DNA from: Candidatus Poribacteria bacterium
GTDB taxonomy: Bacteria; Poribacteria; WGA-4E; PCPOR2b
DNA length: 64,000 nucleotides
Direction of reading: 5' to 3'
NCBI GenBank assembly: GCA_003635265.1
Contig: PYIZ01000045.1
Location: 1 to 64,000, forward strand
The position numbers and the translations under genes were made by a program. A model generated the notes under the pieces. It was not told the origin of the DNA. It searched no databases and saw only the letters and a program-made list of their open reading frames with translations. Below, in pieces: positions 43,222 to 52,221 of the stretch; the first letter of the stretch is position 1; the number at the start of each line of letters is the position of its first letter.

Positions 43222-45717
43222 ATGCCAGACTATCAACCACTAAATCTCTCATCACTCTGCAACGTCGGTGCAGAAATTCTCGGCGAAAATGCCAATCCCG
43301 CAATCGGTTCACAAACCTTCCACGGCCTGCCCTTCCAGATCAGTGGGAACGGCCCCTGTTTTCTCGGTTTCGGGGGCGAACTTAACACAGAATCGACTAC
43401 CATACCACTCAACGCAACGCCGAAGCGGATTATCGTTGTGCATCGACTGCTTGAATCAAAAATCTTTGAGGGCGATCCCGTCGGGCGTCTAGTTGCGCAC
43501 TACGTCTTCCGCTATGGAAACGGTGAAACGGTCAGTGTGCCGATACGAGAACGTTTCGAGATTGCTTTCGTCCCGCCGGGTTGGGGGCAGTTACCTTTTC
43601 TCGCATGGCCAGACCAGCAGGATGGACTCCAGCCACGCTACGAGGGGAATTGGAGCGCAGCGGGCAACCGCCAGACCGAAGCGACGCAAGCGGGACCTAC
43701 GGACTACTATCTGTGGGTCTGGGAAAATCCGAACCCGTCGGAGACGCTGGAATCTCTGCAGATCGTGCCGGAGGGACCGACGTTTATCCTCGCTGCGGTT
43801 ACATTGGGGCACCTCGATGAAGATCCTATCCCTAGAAAAGCGATCCGCGATGTCATGATTACCCTGCCACAGGAGGAAGATGCCACGAAACCTTTCCGCA
43901 TGGAGGTAGAGGTTGACCGTGGCGTGGCGACCTATCCATATCCGCTACCAGAGAAGTCAGCGGACGAATTTCTTGATGACGAACGGAAAGGCTGGGGCGA
44001 AACGCAGAACAACGGTAGCAGTCCCGCCTATGTCGAAGTGACAGCGACCCCATCGGCGACAGTAACGGTCAAGAATCACGACGAAACGTTGGGCACGGTG
44101 AGATGGGGAGAGCTAGAGGAGAAAGGGAAGGTCGCACCGAACGAGCGGGTACAGGTCGAAATCGTTGACACCGGCAGGAACTGGGTTCATACAACGGTGG
44201 TCGATGATGAGACCAATCAACCGATTCCATGTCGTATCCACTTCCGGTCGCCAAAAGGGGTGCCTTACGCGCCGCACGGACACCACGCACACGTCAACTC
44301 AAACAACGGCACTTGGCATATCGATGTCGGCGGAGATGTGCGTTTGGGACAAATCTCTTACGCCTACACCGACGGAACGTGCCAAGGTTGGCTACCGCGC
44401 GGCGAGGTCATCGTTGATGTCGCGCGAGGCTACGAATATGAGCCGTTGCGGACAAAGGTTGAAATTAAACCGGGGCAACGCGAACTGACGCTACGGCTCA
44501 AACGTTGGTGCAACATGAACGCCGAAAGGTACTTCAGCGGGGATACCCACGTCCATTTCCTTTCAACGCAAGGTTCTCACACGGAGGCACAAGGCGAAGA
44601 CCTGAACGTCGTCAACCTACTGCTCTCTCAATGGGGACATCTTTTTACCAACACGGAGGAGTTCATTGGTCGACCGACCGTCTCCGACGATGGTCGCAGT
44701 ATCGTTTACGCCACGCAGGAAAACCGTCAGCACCTGCTTGGACATCTCACGCTGCTCGGCTTGAAAGAGGAAGTAAGTCCGTGGTGTTCCGATGGTCCCG
44801 GCGAAGCGGAACTCGGTGGCAACATGGAGACGACGCTCTCGCATTGGGCGGATGCCTGTCATGCACAGGGCGGCACCGTCGTCCTACCCCACATCCCAAA
44901 CCCCAACTGCGAACCGGCAACCCTAATTGCCACCAATCGTGTGGATGCAGTCGAGTACCTGACCGAAGCGATGTACGGTCACATCGAGTATTACCGCTAT
45001 CTCAACTGCGGCTACAAACTGCCGTTGGTCGGTGGAACGGATAAAATGACCAGTGACGTGCCCGTCGGCGTATATCGCACCTATGTCCACATCCCCGACG
45101 ATCAGGAATTCAACTACGATAACTGGTGCAAATATCTCCGCGCTGGAAACACGTTCCTCAGCGGCGGTCCGATCATACGCTTGACGGTTGATGGACAACC
45201 TATCGGGAGCACAATCAACTTACCGGGCAACGGCGGTACAGTAGAGGTCGAAGCGTCTGCGGAATCCATATTCCCCATTCACACGTTAGAGATCGTTCAG
45301 GCGGGAGAGGTTGTCGCCTCGACGGGCGAAAATAACGGCGCACGCACGCTGCATCTGAAAACAACACTGCCAGTCAATCAGCACTCGTGGATTACAGCCC
45401 GTTGCGGCGGGCCCGGCTACACCCAAGCAGTTCCGCATCTTGACGGTTGGGGGCGTGGCATCATCGCCCACACCTCCCCAGTCTATATCGCCGTTGGCGG
45501 TGAGTGGTGGATGTTCGATTCGGAAACCGCAAACTATATGTTGACACTCATTGAGGGTGGGTTGTCATATATCCGCAAGACTGCCCGCCACCATCGTCCG
45601 GGCACAGTGACTCACCATCACGGAGAGGACGATCATCAGGCGTTCCTTGAACGTCCTTTCATGGAGGCGCAGGAAGCCATCCACCGTCGAATGCATCAGT
45701 TAGGTATTCCACATTAG
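43222..45717 (+). CDS. CehA/McbA-family PHP metallohydrolase with N-terminal beta domains
   Basis: 831 residues from ATG 43222, with AAGGAGAA upstream. The N-terminal 420 residues are beta-rich, with a carboxypeptidase-regulatory-like stretch (TTVVDDETNQPIPCRIHF, about 317). The PHP domain begins at YFSGDTHVHFLS (about 432), continues with VVLPHIPNPN (about 555) and LPLVGGTDKM (about 607), the expected metal ligands. Relatives hydrolyse carbamates or phosphoesters. No signal peptide is evident. Substrate unknown. Confidence 0.8.
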   Translation: MPDYQPLNLSSLCNVGAEILGENANPAIGSQTFHGLPFQISGNGPCFLGFGGELNTESTTIPLNATPKRIIVVHRLLESKIFEGDPVGRLVAHYVFRYGNGETVSVPIRERFEIAFVPPGWGQLPFLAWPDQQDGLQPRYEGNWSAAGNRQTEATQAGPTDYYLWVWENPNPSETLESLQIVPEGPTFILAAVTLGHLDEDPIPRKAIRDVMITLPQEEDATKPFRMEVEVDRGVATYPYPLPEKSADEFLDDERKGWGETQNNGSSPAYVEVTATPSATVTVKNHDETLGTVRWGELEEKGKVAPNERVQVEIVDTGRNWVHTTVVDDETNQPIPCRIHFRSPKGVPYAPHGHHAHVNSNNGTWHIDVGGDVRLGQISYAYTDGTCQGWLPRGEVIVDVARGYEYEPLRTKVEIKPGQRELTLRLKRWCNMNAERYFSGDTHVHFLSTQGSHTEAQGEDLNVVNLLLSQWGHLFTNTEEFIGRPTVSDDGRSIVYATQENRQHLLGHLTLLGLKEEVSPWCSDGPGEAELGGNMETTLSHWADACHAQGGTVVLPHIPNPNCEPATLIATNRVDAVEYLTEAMYGHIEYYRYLNCGYKLPLVGGTDKMTSDVPVGVYRTYVHIPDDQEFNYDNWCKYLRAGNTFLSGGPIIRLTVDGQPIGSTINLPGNGGTVEVEASAESIFPIHTLEIVQAGEVVASTGENNGARTLHLKTTLPVNQHSWITARCGGPGYTQAVPHLDGWGRGIIAHTSPVYIAVGGEWWMFDSETANYMLTLIEGGLSYIRKTARHHRPGTVTHHHGEDDHQAFLERPFMEAQEAIHRRMHQLGIPH

Positions 45718-46108
45718 GCGTATCTGAAATGCGGTGTGTGATACGTGAACGTGATGCGTGAGAAAAAATCTTACGCATTATGCTTCCTTAGTATCGTAGA
45801 TTGGGTTGAACGGTTGAAAGTACCTCGCTATCAAGAATAATAAAGTTTCTGTGGTTGCTCTGGATTCGTACAGATAGAGAGTGAATCCCAACACTCACAG
45901 TCAATAAAAATGGTTTTTACGTTTCACGCATCACGTTTCACGCTTTTGGCATGAAGATAGTAGAAAGGGCTGCCACACATTCCTGTTATTCTTCCACCCA
46001 TATCCCTCAATCAGATTTGACAATTCCAACTTTATTCAGTATACTTTTCTTAATCTGAATTTCCCTCAGGACGATTTCATCCAACCACAATCGCAAATCG
46101 GGTCAAAG
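45718..46108. other. Repeat-bearing spacer with a strong promoter
   Basis: Contains 7-bp units (45735-45765 and 45916-45948), a GTAG-TTGGGTT half-repeat (45794-45813), a GAGTG/CACTC-flanked AATCCCAAC segment (about 45880-45897) and a promoter at 46017-46045. No gene is seen. Confidence 0.6.
46017..46045 (+). promoter_or_regulatory. Near-consensus sigma-70 promoter
   Basis: TTGACA (46017-46022), 17-base spacer, TATACT (46040-46045), in front of the Lys/Arg-rich protein gene (start 46109). Confidence 0.7.
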
Positions 46109-47158
46109 ATGGCGAAAAAAAGGAAGAATCGACACCTCAACATTGCGCGTAAGCGCGCAAAACGCCAACAAAATCAGAAATCCAAGCGCAAGCAGCTGGC
46201 TGTTCAGAAGCAGCGGGCATTACAAGCAGCAAAGTCCGATGAAGAACTATTACAGGACAAAATTGTGAACAGCAGGCTGTTGCTCGATGAGCCTGAATTT
46301 GAAAATATCACGTTTGATCAGGACCTGTTACGGCAGAAAACGGCAGAAGCCTTTGAAGCTGGCGCATTTAACGCTGAAGGTGAAGGAGGCGAGGAGTCAA
46401 CATCAGAGGGCGAGGAAGGGCGTGAAAGTGTTAGTGACATTTTTCGTTTTGAGGTGCTGCGTCACCTGATTACCGTGGAATTTATTAACACTGTATCGTA
46501 TGCACTCAAGGCATGCGAAACACGCCTCAAACGGATAGGGAATCGAGAGAAGGCAGAGATAGCATTCGTTGCGAGATCTCTTTTCGAGTACGCTGATCCA
46601 GAGACGCTAGCGTTTCATCCACTCATCTTCAATATCTGCGTCGGTACACTGAGGCAGATGTTGGCAGACCCTCAACCGGAACCCGACACTGTCACGGAGG
46701 TGCTCTCCGACGTGTTCAAGGAAAGCCAGTCGGCAGAGGTCGAAGATCAACCGGACACTCAGAGAGATTCGGACAAAGATGAAGAAACTGTTGATTCGGC
46801 AAGTGAACCGGTCTTGATCCTTGAACCGGACGAAGACCGGGCGACCAAGCCCGAAACTGCTCCGCCCGCTCCGGAGGTTTTACCGGAAACGTTGAAGGCT
46901 AAAGCACTATACAAGAACGCCGATGGTTTGGAAATTCGGAACGCGATTGAGTTCGGAAACGGGTATCGGGTTGTTCAGGACACAGATTCACAGGTGGAAT
47001 TTGCCCATACAGATGGACAGCGTTATATCACGTTGTCCGCGGATCGGCTGCTACTGCAATGTCCCTCAATAGAACTATTGGATGTTGCAATGGGGGAGGT
47101 CGAGGCGTTGTGCAATGATGCACTATTCTATTTAGCAAGAACGGTTGACGATACATAA
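46109..47158 (+). CDS. Unknown protein with a Lys/Arg/Gln-rich N-terminal tail
   Basis: 349 residues. Residues 1-45 are strongly basic and helical (KKRKNRHLNIARKRAKRQQN and on), like a nucleic-acid-binding tail. An acidic Glu/Ser/Gly linker follows (about 90-110), a helical domain (about 112-205, FRFEVLRHLITVEFINTVSY), a second acidic linker, and a C-terminal domain (about 270-349) with YRVVQDTDSQVEFAHTDGQR. I recognise no family. Near-consensus promoter upstream. RNA or ribosome binding is a guess from composition. Confidence 0.65.
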   Translation: MAKKRKNRHLNIARKRAKRQQNQKSKRKQLAVQKQRALQAAKSDEELLQDKIVNSRLLLDEPEFENITFDQDLLRQKTAEAFEAGAFNAEGEGGEESTSEGEEGRESVSDIFRFEVLRHLITVEFINTVSYALKACETRLKRIGNREKAEIAFVARSLFEYADPETLAFHPLIFNICVGTLRQMLADPQPEPDTVTEVLSDVFKESQSAEVEDQPDTQRDSDKDEETVDSASEPVLILEPDEDRATKPETAPPAPEVLPETLKAKALYKNADGLEIRNAIEFGNGYRVVQDTDSQVEFAHTDGQRYITLSADRLLLQCPSIELLDVAMGEVEALCNDALFYLARTVDDT

Positions 47159-47252
47159 AAGCCCGATCTATTGATATCTGTCGAGGATTGCGTGAAACGT
47201 AATGTGTAAAGTTTGAGGACGGTTTTTCCTACGCATTACGTATTATTTTTTA

Positions 47253-47330
47253 GCCCCAGCGGGGCGATATGTATATAGCAGGCGTGGTAAGACCAACCCT
47301 AAAGCCCCAGCGGGGCGACATGTGTATAGA
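47253..47330. repeat. Two copies of an AGCCCCAGCGGGGCGA repeat
   Basis: AGCCCCAGCGGGGCGATATG and AGCCCCAGCGGGGCGACATG start 50 bases apart (about 47253 and 47303), each with a CCCC/GGGG mini-hairpin followed by TGTRTATAG. Confidence 0.7.
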
Positions 47331-47368
47331 ACTTAGATTAAAAGAATCCACTACAAGGAGGTGATTCC

Positions 47369-47473
47369 GTGCCACGATCGAAAGTTGGACAGGTACGACG
47401 ACGCACACAAATTCGACATCGCCAAAAACGCCGTCTCAAAAGACAGAAATTAGTGCTGAAGCAAGCGCGCTAG
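47369..47473 (+). CDS. 34-residue highly basic small protein
   Basis: GTG start preceded by AAGGAGGTGATTCC, an almost complete complement of the 16S 3' end, with a 6-base gap after GGAGG/GTGA. The peptide starts PRSKVGQVRRRTQIRHRQKR and ends KQAR; nearly half its residues are Lys or Arg. It resembles the basic tail of the preceding 349-residue protein. It could be a ribosome- or RNA-associated micro-protein. Too short for family recognition. Confidence 0.6.
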   Translation: MPRSKVGQVRRRTQIRHRQKRRLKRQKLVLKQAR

Positions 47474-47531
47474 AAACCGTAACACCCAAAATAAGAGTGC
47501 GGGACAGCTATGGACAAACGAATTGGTAAAA

Positions 47532-47581
47532 AGGGAGGGAGATGAGCATCTATGAGCATAGATCCGCAAATCTTCCTCCCT
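47532..47581 (+). terminator. Nested hairpin after the small basic ORF
   Basis: AGGGAGGGAGAT (47532-47543) pairs with ATCTTCCTCCCT (47570-47581) at 11 of 12 positions and encloses a 7-bp inner palindrome ATCTATG/CATAGAT (47548-47563). No clean U-tract; could be a terminator or a structured RNA. Confidence 0.5.
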
Positions 47582-47742
47582 ATTGCTTTATGCCTGTTTT
47601 AGTCCTACCACGATTGGCGACTGAGATCTGTAGTATTTTCCCTTTTTATTCTATCTCCCTTTCCCTATGAAAAAGAGCATTGGAGGCGGCTATAAAGTGT
47701 GAACTGTTGTAATAGCTATGCCTCGCTTCGTGGAATCTGAAA

Positions 47743-49488
47743 ATGCCTAAAATCGACCCGATTACGCGCGAGATTATGCAAAATGCCTTGGCGTCGGCTG
47801 CTGACGAGATGGCAATGGCACTGTACCGCACCGCCTATTCTACCATTGTTCGCGACTGCCTCGACTACTCCACCTCCCTTTGTAACGCCGACGGCGAAAT
47901 GATTGCGCAGGGCGTAACCATTCCCCTCCACCTCGGCTCCGTCCCCTTCGCGATGGAAACGCTGTTTAAGAAATTTGGCAGCGATATGCAGCCCGGCGAC
48001 GTTTTTATCCTCAACGACCCCTTCGATGGTGGGATGCACATCCCAGATATCTTCATCGTTAAGCCTGTCTTTTGGGAGGATGAACGTGTCGGATTTGCCG
48101 TCAGCACCGCCCATCACTTAGATCTGGGCGGACGCTTACCCGGCAGCTCCGCCTGCGATAACACCGAAATCTTCCAGGATGGCTTCCGCATCCCATGGTT
48201 AAAACTGTATCGTGCCGGCGAACCCGATGAGGCGATCTTCACGCTGCTCCGTGCGAATGTCCGAGTGCCGCAGATGGCTATCGGAGACTTGCGCGCACAA
48301 CTAGCGGCCTGTCATATCGGCGAGCGTGCGGTACACACCCTGATCCAGCGTTACGGACTGGAAACCTTTACCACCTGTGCCAATTCGCTCATCGACTATA
48401 CCGAGCAACTTGTCCGTGCAGAAATCGCCTCTTGGCCCAACGGCAGCCATACCTTCACAGACTACATGGACAGCGACGGTGTCGGGGGCCCGCCCGTCCG
48501 CCTAACGGTGACGATGACGGTAGAGGGCGATACGCTTACCGCTGATTTTACCGGCACAAACCCACAAGTCCGAGGTGCCATCAACAACACCCTCTCCTTT
48601 ACCGCATCGGTGGTCGCGTTGTGTGTTCGATCAGTGATCCGAGAGGATATTCCGAACACAGCGGGCATGTTCAAACCGCTGAAAATTATTGCGCCAGCGG
48701 GGACCGTAGTTCACGGTGTCATGCCGGCTGCGTCCTCAATGCGCGGCATCACTGGATTCAGGTTGGTGGACACCATCTTCGGCGCATTAGCAGGCTTACT
48801 GCCAGACCAAGTGTTAGCCGCCGGCGAAGGGGGCAATTCCCTCGTTATAATTGGTGGACAACGGGAAGATCGGACGCCGTATGTCTACTACGAACTGATG
48901 TCTGGGACATGGGGAGCGCGACCTGACCGCGATGGGATTGACGGACTCTGTAACCCCGCCAACGTTGCCAGTAATATCCCGATTGAGCAAGCGGAATCCG
49001 AATATCCGGTGCATATTGAACGTTACGGGTATGTTACTGATAGCGGTGGAGTGGGCAAATTCCGCGGCGGTCTGGGGCTTGAGCGCGAATGGCGACTCCT
49101 TTCCGGTGAAGCACATCTCGCCATCCGTTCTGACCGCAGAGACCATCTCCCCTACGGTCTCTACGGTGGGAAGCCGGGCAGAGGCTCGATTAATGTCCTC
49201 CATCACAACAACGGCGAGGAAGAGGTATTGCAAACCATGATATCCACATCGATGGAGGCGGACGAACGAATCTATCATCGTCAGGCAGGCGGTGGCGGTT
49301 GGGGCGACCCACTGCTGCGTCCACCGGCTGATGTGGCACGCGATGTCAAGAACGGCAAGGTTTCACTTAAAGCAGCACGGGAAGCGTATGGCGTGGTCCT
49401 CGATGAGATAACACTGGGGGTGGACGAAGCCGCCACCACAGCACTCCGTGGACAAACACACAGCGACAAACCGAAAGCAGCAGGATAA
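47743..49488 (+). CDS. Hydantoinase B / oxoprolinase-family protein
   Basis: 581 residues, the usual HyuB length. DPITREIMQNALASAADEMA, RDCLDYSTSLCNADGEMIAQG and GDVFILNDPFDGGMHIPDI near the start and HRQAGGGGWGDPLLRP near the end are family hallmarks. HyuB proteins work with HyuA (ATP-dependent) to open hydantoins, 5-oxoproline or to carboxylate acetone. No hyuA gene is adjacent, so it is split from its partner or acts alone. Confidence 0.93.
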   Translation: MPKIDPITREIMQNALASAADEMAMALYRTAYSTIVRDCLDYSTSLCNADGEMIAQGVTIPLHLGSVPFAMETLFKKFGSDMQPGDVFILNDPFDGGMHIPDIFIVKPVFWEDERVGFAVSTAHHLDLGGRLPGSSACDNTEIFQDGFRIPWLKLYRAGEPDEAIFTLLRANVRVPQMAIGDLRAQLAACHIGERAVHTLIQRYGLETFTTCANSLIDYTEQLVRAEIASWPNGSHTFTDYMDSDGVGGPPVRLTVTMTVEGDTLTADFTGTNPQVRGAINNTLSFTASVVALCVRSVIREDIPNTAGMFKPLKIIAPAGTVVHGVMPAASSMRGITGFRLVDTIFGALAGLLPDQVLAAGEGGNSLVIIGGQREDRTPYVYYELMSGTWGARPDRDGIDGLCNPANVASNIPIEQAESEYPVHIERYGYVTDSGGVGKFRGGLGLEREWRLLSGEAHLAIRSDRRDHLPYGLYGGKPGRGSINVLHHNNGEEEVLQTMISTSMEADERIYHRQAGGGGWGDPLLRPPADVARDVKNGKVSLKAAREAYGVVLDEITLGVDEAATTALRGQTHSDKPKAAG

Positions 49489-49745
49489 TACAGTTCTACA
49501 ACCTTCGATATGTGTATAGCTCAATCGTAGGAGCGGGTTTCCCCCGCCCTTTGCAAAAGTCGCCGACGAAAAAGAACCGTCCAAACTTTTGAAGAATATT
49601 GACACACCCATTTGTAACAAAATTGTGAAAAATCTCAAAATTGTTGCAACATTCTAATGTTATACTTTGTATCCAATAAAATGCAGCCCATCTACAAAAC
49701 AACAATTCTTGTGCCCTCTTTAACGTGCACTGAATGAGGAACCCT
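49489..49745. other. Spacer with GTAG hairpin
   Basis: GTAG at 49527-49530 with GCGGG/CCCGC (49533-49547). The rest is A/T-rich, with an isolated TATACT at 49661-49666 whose -35 is unclear. Confidence 0.5.
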
Positions 49746-51251
49746 ATGAAAAACAAATTATCTCGACGCCAGTTTCTACGCGCTAGTGCAATCGGAACCG
49801 TATCTGCAGCCGTCAGTCTCGGATTTTTAGGATGTAGTCGGGCATTGATTCAAAAAGTGCCGGGCTTCAGACCTGAACTCTTTGAGTTCACTCCGACTGC
49901 AAACCAACTCCTTGACCTCCCCCAAGGGTTTATCGCACACGCTTTTTCAAGAACGGGTGAAGAGATGGACGATGGACTCTGGGTGCCGGGCGGACACGAT
50001 GGCATGGCAGCATTTCCAGGTCCTAACGGCAAAACGATCCTCGTCCGAAATCACGAATTGCAGGCTACTTCCAAAAACGTCGGAGCTTTTGGCTGGAATA
50101 ACGAAAAGATTGAACCTGCTGCTATTGACAAATTCTATGATGCTGGATCGGGTGAACTACCGTGCCTCGGTGGGACAACGACGCTGGTTTATGACACGCG
50201 AACACAGACATTGGAGCAACATTCCTTAAGTCAGATAGGAACGATCCGGAATTGTGCCGGGGGGCTCACGCCTTGGAATACGTGGCTTACTTGTGAAGAA
50301 ACCATTCAGAAGGCGGAGGAGACGTACGAGGTGGAACACGGGTACAATTTTGAGGTGCCGGCTTCTACTAACATAAAATTAGCCGACCCGATCCCGTTGA
50401 AAGCGATGGGGCGTTTCAATCATGAAGCAGTTGCTGTCGATCCCAGAAGTGGGATTGTCTATCAAACTGAAGACAGATCGGATGGTTTAATCTATCGCTT
50501 TATCCCCGATAAACCGGGTGAACTTGCTGCAGGTGGCAAACTTCAGGCATTGAAAATTCGGGGCATCAAGGAAGCAGACACCCGAAATTGGCGGAACCGG
50601 AGGCAAGCGATTTTCAGGTGGACATATAATCCGATGCCGGTCGGAGAAACTCTTGACGTTGAATGGGTAGATATTGAGAATGTGGAATCACCGGAGGATG
50701 ACCTTCGCATACAAGGAACTGAAGACAAAGGGGCGGCAAAGTTCGCTCGAGGCGAAGGGATATGGTACGGTAGTAACTCCGACCATGGGGAATTCTATAT
50801 CGCCTGCACAAATGGCGGTATAAAACGCAAAGGACAAATCTGGAAATACATGCCAAGCCCTTATGAAGGCACAAGCCGCGAGGAACAACAACCCGGCAAA
50901 CTCCAACTCTTTATTGAGCCAAACGACAGCAATCTCATGGAGAATGCGGATAACTTGACAGTCACACCGTGGGGAGATTTAATCATCTGCGAAGATGGCC
51001 CAAACGAGGAGTTCCTAATTGGCGTAACGCCCGAAGGAAACCTCTACCGGTTTGCGCGAAACGCTGGCAATCTATCAGAACTCGCGGGTGCAACATTCTC
51101 ACCGGATGGCACGACACTTTTTGTGAATATCCAGAGTCCTGGGATTACGTTGGCGATCACCGGTCCTTGGCATGAAATTCGACAACGCTCTGATATATTG
51201 TGGCAGAAACCTAACAGTACGACCTCAACGAACACATCGGTTGGCAGCTAA
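49746..51251 (+). CDS. PhoX-like DUF839 protein, Tat-exported lipoprotein
   Basis: 501 residues from ATG 49746, with GAGGAA upstream. Twin-arginine signal SRRQFLRASA (about 6-15) and a Cys in LGFLGCS (about 31), so likely exported folded and lipid-anchored. The beta-propeller has WVPGGHDGMAAFPGPNGKT, LVRNHEL, GGTTTLVYD, CAGGLTPWNTWLTCEET and GRFNHEAVAVDP, typical of PhoX/DUF839. PhoX is a calcium/iron-dependent alkaline phosphatase; phosphatase activity is likely but not assured. Confidence 0.88.
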   Translation: MKNKLSRRQFLRASAIGTVSAAVSLGFLGCSRALIQKVPGFRPELFEFTPTANQLLDLPQGFIAHAFSRTGEEMDDGLWVPGGHDGMAAFPGPNGKTILVRNHELQATSKNVGAFGWNNEKIEPAAIDKFYDAGSGELPCLGGTTTLVYDTRTQTLEQHSLSQIGTIRNCAGGLTPWNTWLTCEETIQKAEETYEVEHGYNFEVPASTNIKLADPIPLKAMGRFNHEAVAVDPRSGIVYQTEDRSDGLIYRFIPDKPGELAAGGKLQALKIRGIKEADTRNWRNRRQAIFRWTYNPMPVGETLDVEWVDIENVESPEDDLRIQGTEDKGAAKFARGEGIWYGSNSDHGEFYIACTNGGIKRKGQIWKYMPSPYEGTSREEQQPGKLQLFIEPNDSNLMENADNLTVTPWGDLIICEDGPNEEFLIGVTPEGNLYRFARNAGNLSELAGATFSPDGTTLFVNIQSPGITLAITGPWHEIRQRSDILWQKPNSTTSTNTSVGS

Positions 51252-51451
51252 CAATCCTGCATTGAGAAGCCCCTTTTAGCGATTCCTTTTCTAACCATCA
51301 ACCCAACTTGTTCTATCTATCTATTTCCTGCATAAAACCCAATATCTACTTTTCACGCTTTGTAAATGTAGATTCAGATAGGCAGCAGAACAATAGACGG
51401 CAGCGTGCGTCAATATAGTACAACCGACCAACAATAGCGAGGTGCGAGAAA

Positions 51452-52210
51452 ATGAGCGAACGGGTTGCTATTGTCACCGGAGGGGCAAGTGGCATCGGCA
51501 GAGCCATCGCCGAAGGGCTTGCGGATGATGGAGATAGGGTGGTCATTGCCGATCTGAATGAGGCAACAGGGAAAGAGCTCGCTGACACGATCGGTGGCTA
51601 TTTCGTGAAAGTGGATCTTTCTCAACGGGGCGACTGCAAACGCCTCGTTGACGAAGCACTATCCCACTGCGGTGGGGTTCACATTCTGATTAACAATGCA
51701 GGTGTCCAGCATATCGACCCCATTGAGGTCTTTCCCGAAGACACTTGGGACAAAATGCTGGCGGTGATGCTCACCGCACCTTTCTTGCTGACCAAATACG
51801 TCTGGGGCTCGATGAAAACCCACGGTTGGGGACGGATTGTCAACATCTCCTCCATTCACGGACGGGTCGCTTCGCCCTTCAAGAGTGCCTACATAACAGC
51901 CAAACACGGTCTCATCGGCTTCACGCGGACAGCCGCCTTGGAAGGTGGCGAACACGGTATCACCGTCAATGCCATCTGCCCGGCGTATGTCCGTACGCCG
52001 CTGGTTGAGAGCCAAATTGCAGATCAAGCAAGGACACGTGGGATTTCGACAGATGATGTCGTCGAGCAGGTCATGTTGGAACCCGCCGCCGTCAAGCGAC
52101 TCATCACGCCGGAGGAGGTCGCCGCCCTTGTCGTTTACCTCTGCTCTGATATAGCTGGCCCTATCACTGGGGCGGACTGGGCGATAGATCTGGGCTGGAC
52201 TGCGAGATAG
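51452..52210 (+). CDS. Short-chain dehydrogenase, 3-hydroxybutyrate dehydrogenase-like
   Basis: 252 residues. [10 protein letters not shown] (about 9-18), NNAG (about 87), catalytic Ser in [11 protein letters not shown] (about 138) and YITAK (about 152). The stretch [20 protein letters not shown] with [15 protein letters not shown] closely resembles D-3-hydroxybutyrate dehydrogenases. It ends 11 bases before the D-aminoacylase-like gene on the same strand. Confidence 0.88.
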   Translation: MSERVAIVTGGASGIGRAIAEGLADDGDRVVIADLNEATGKELADTIGGYFVKVDLSQRGDCKRLVDEALSHCGGVHILINNAGVQHIDPIEVFPEDTWDKMLAVMLTAPFLLTKYVWGSMKTHGWGRIVNISSIHGRVASPFKSAYITAKHGLIGFTRTAALEGGEHGITVNAICPAYVRTPLVESQIADQARTRGISTDDVVEQVMLEPAAVKRLITPEEVAALVVYLCSDIAGPITGADWAIDLGWTAR

Positions 52211-52221
52211 GGGAGGTACTG

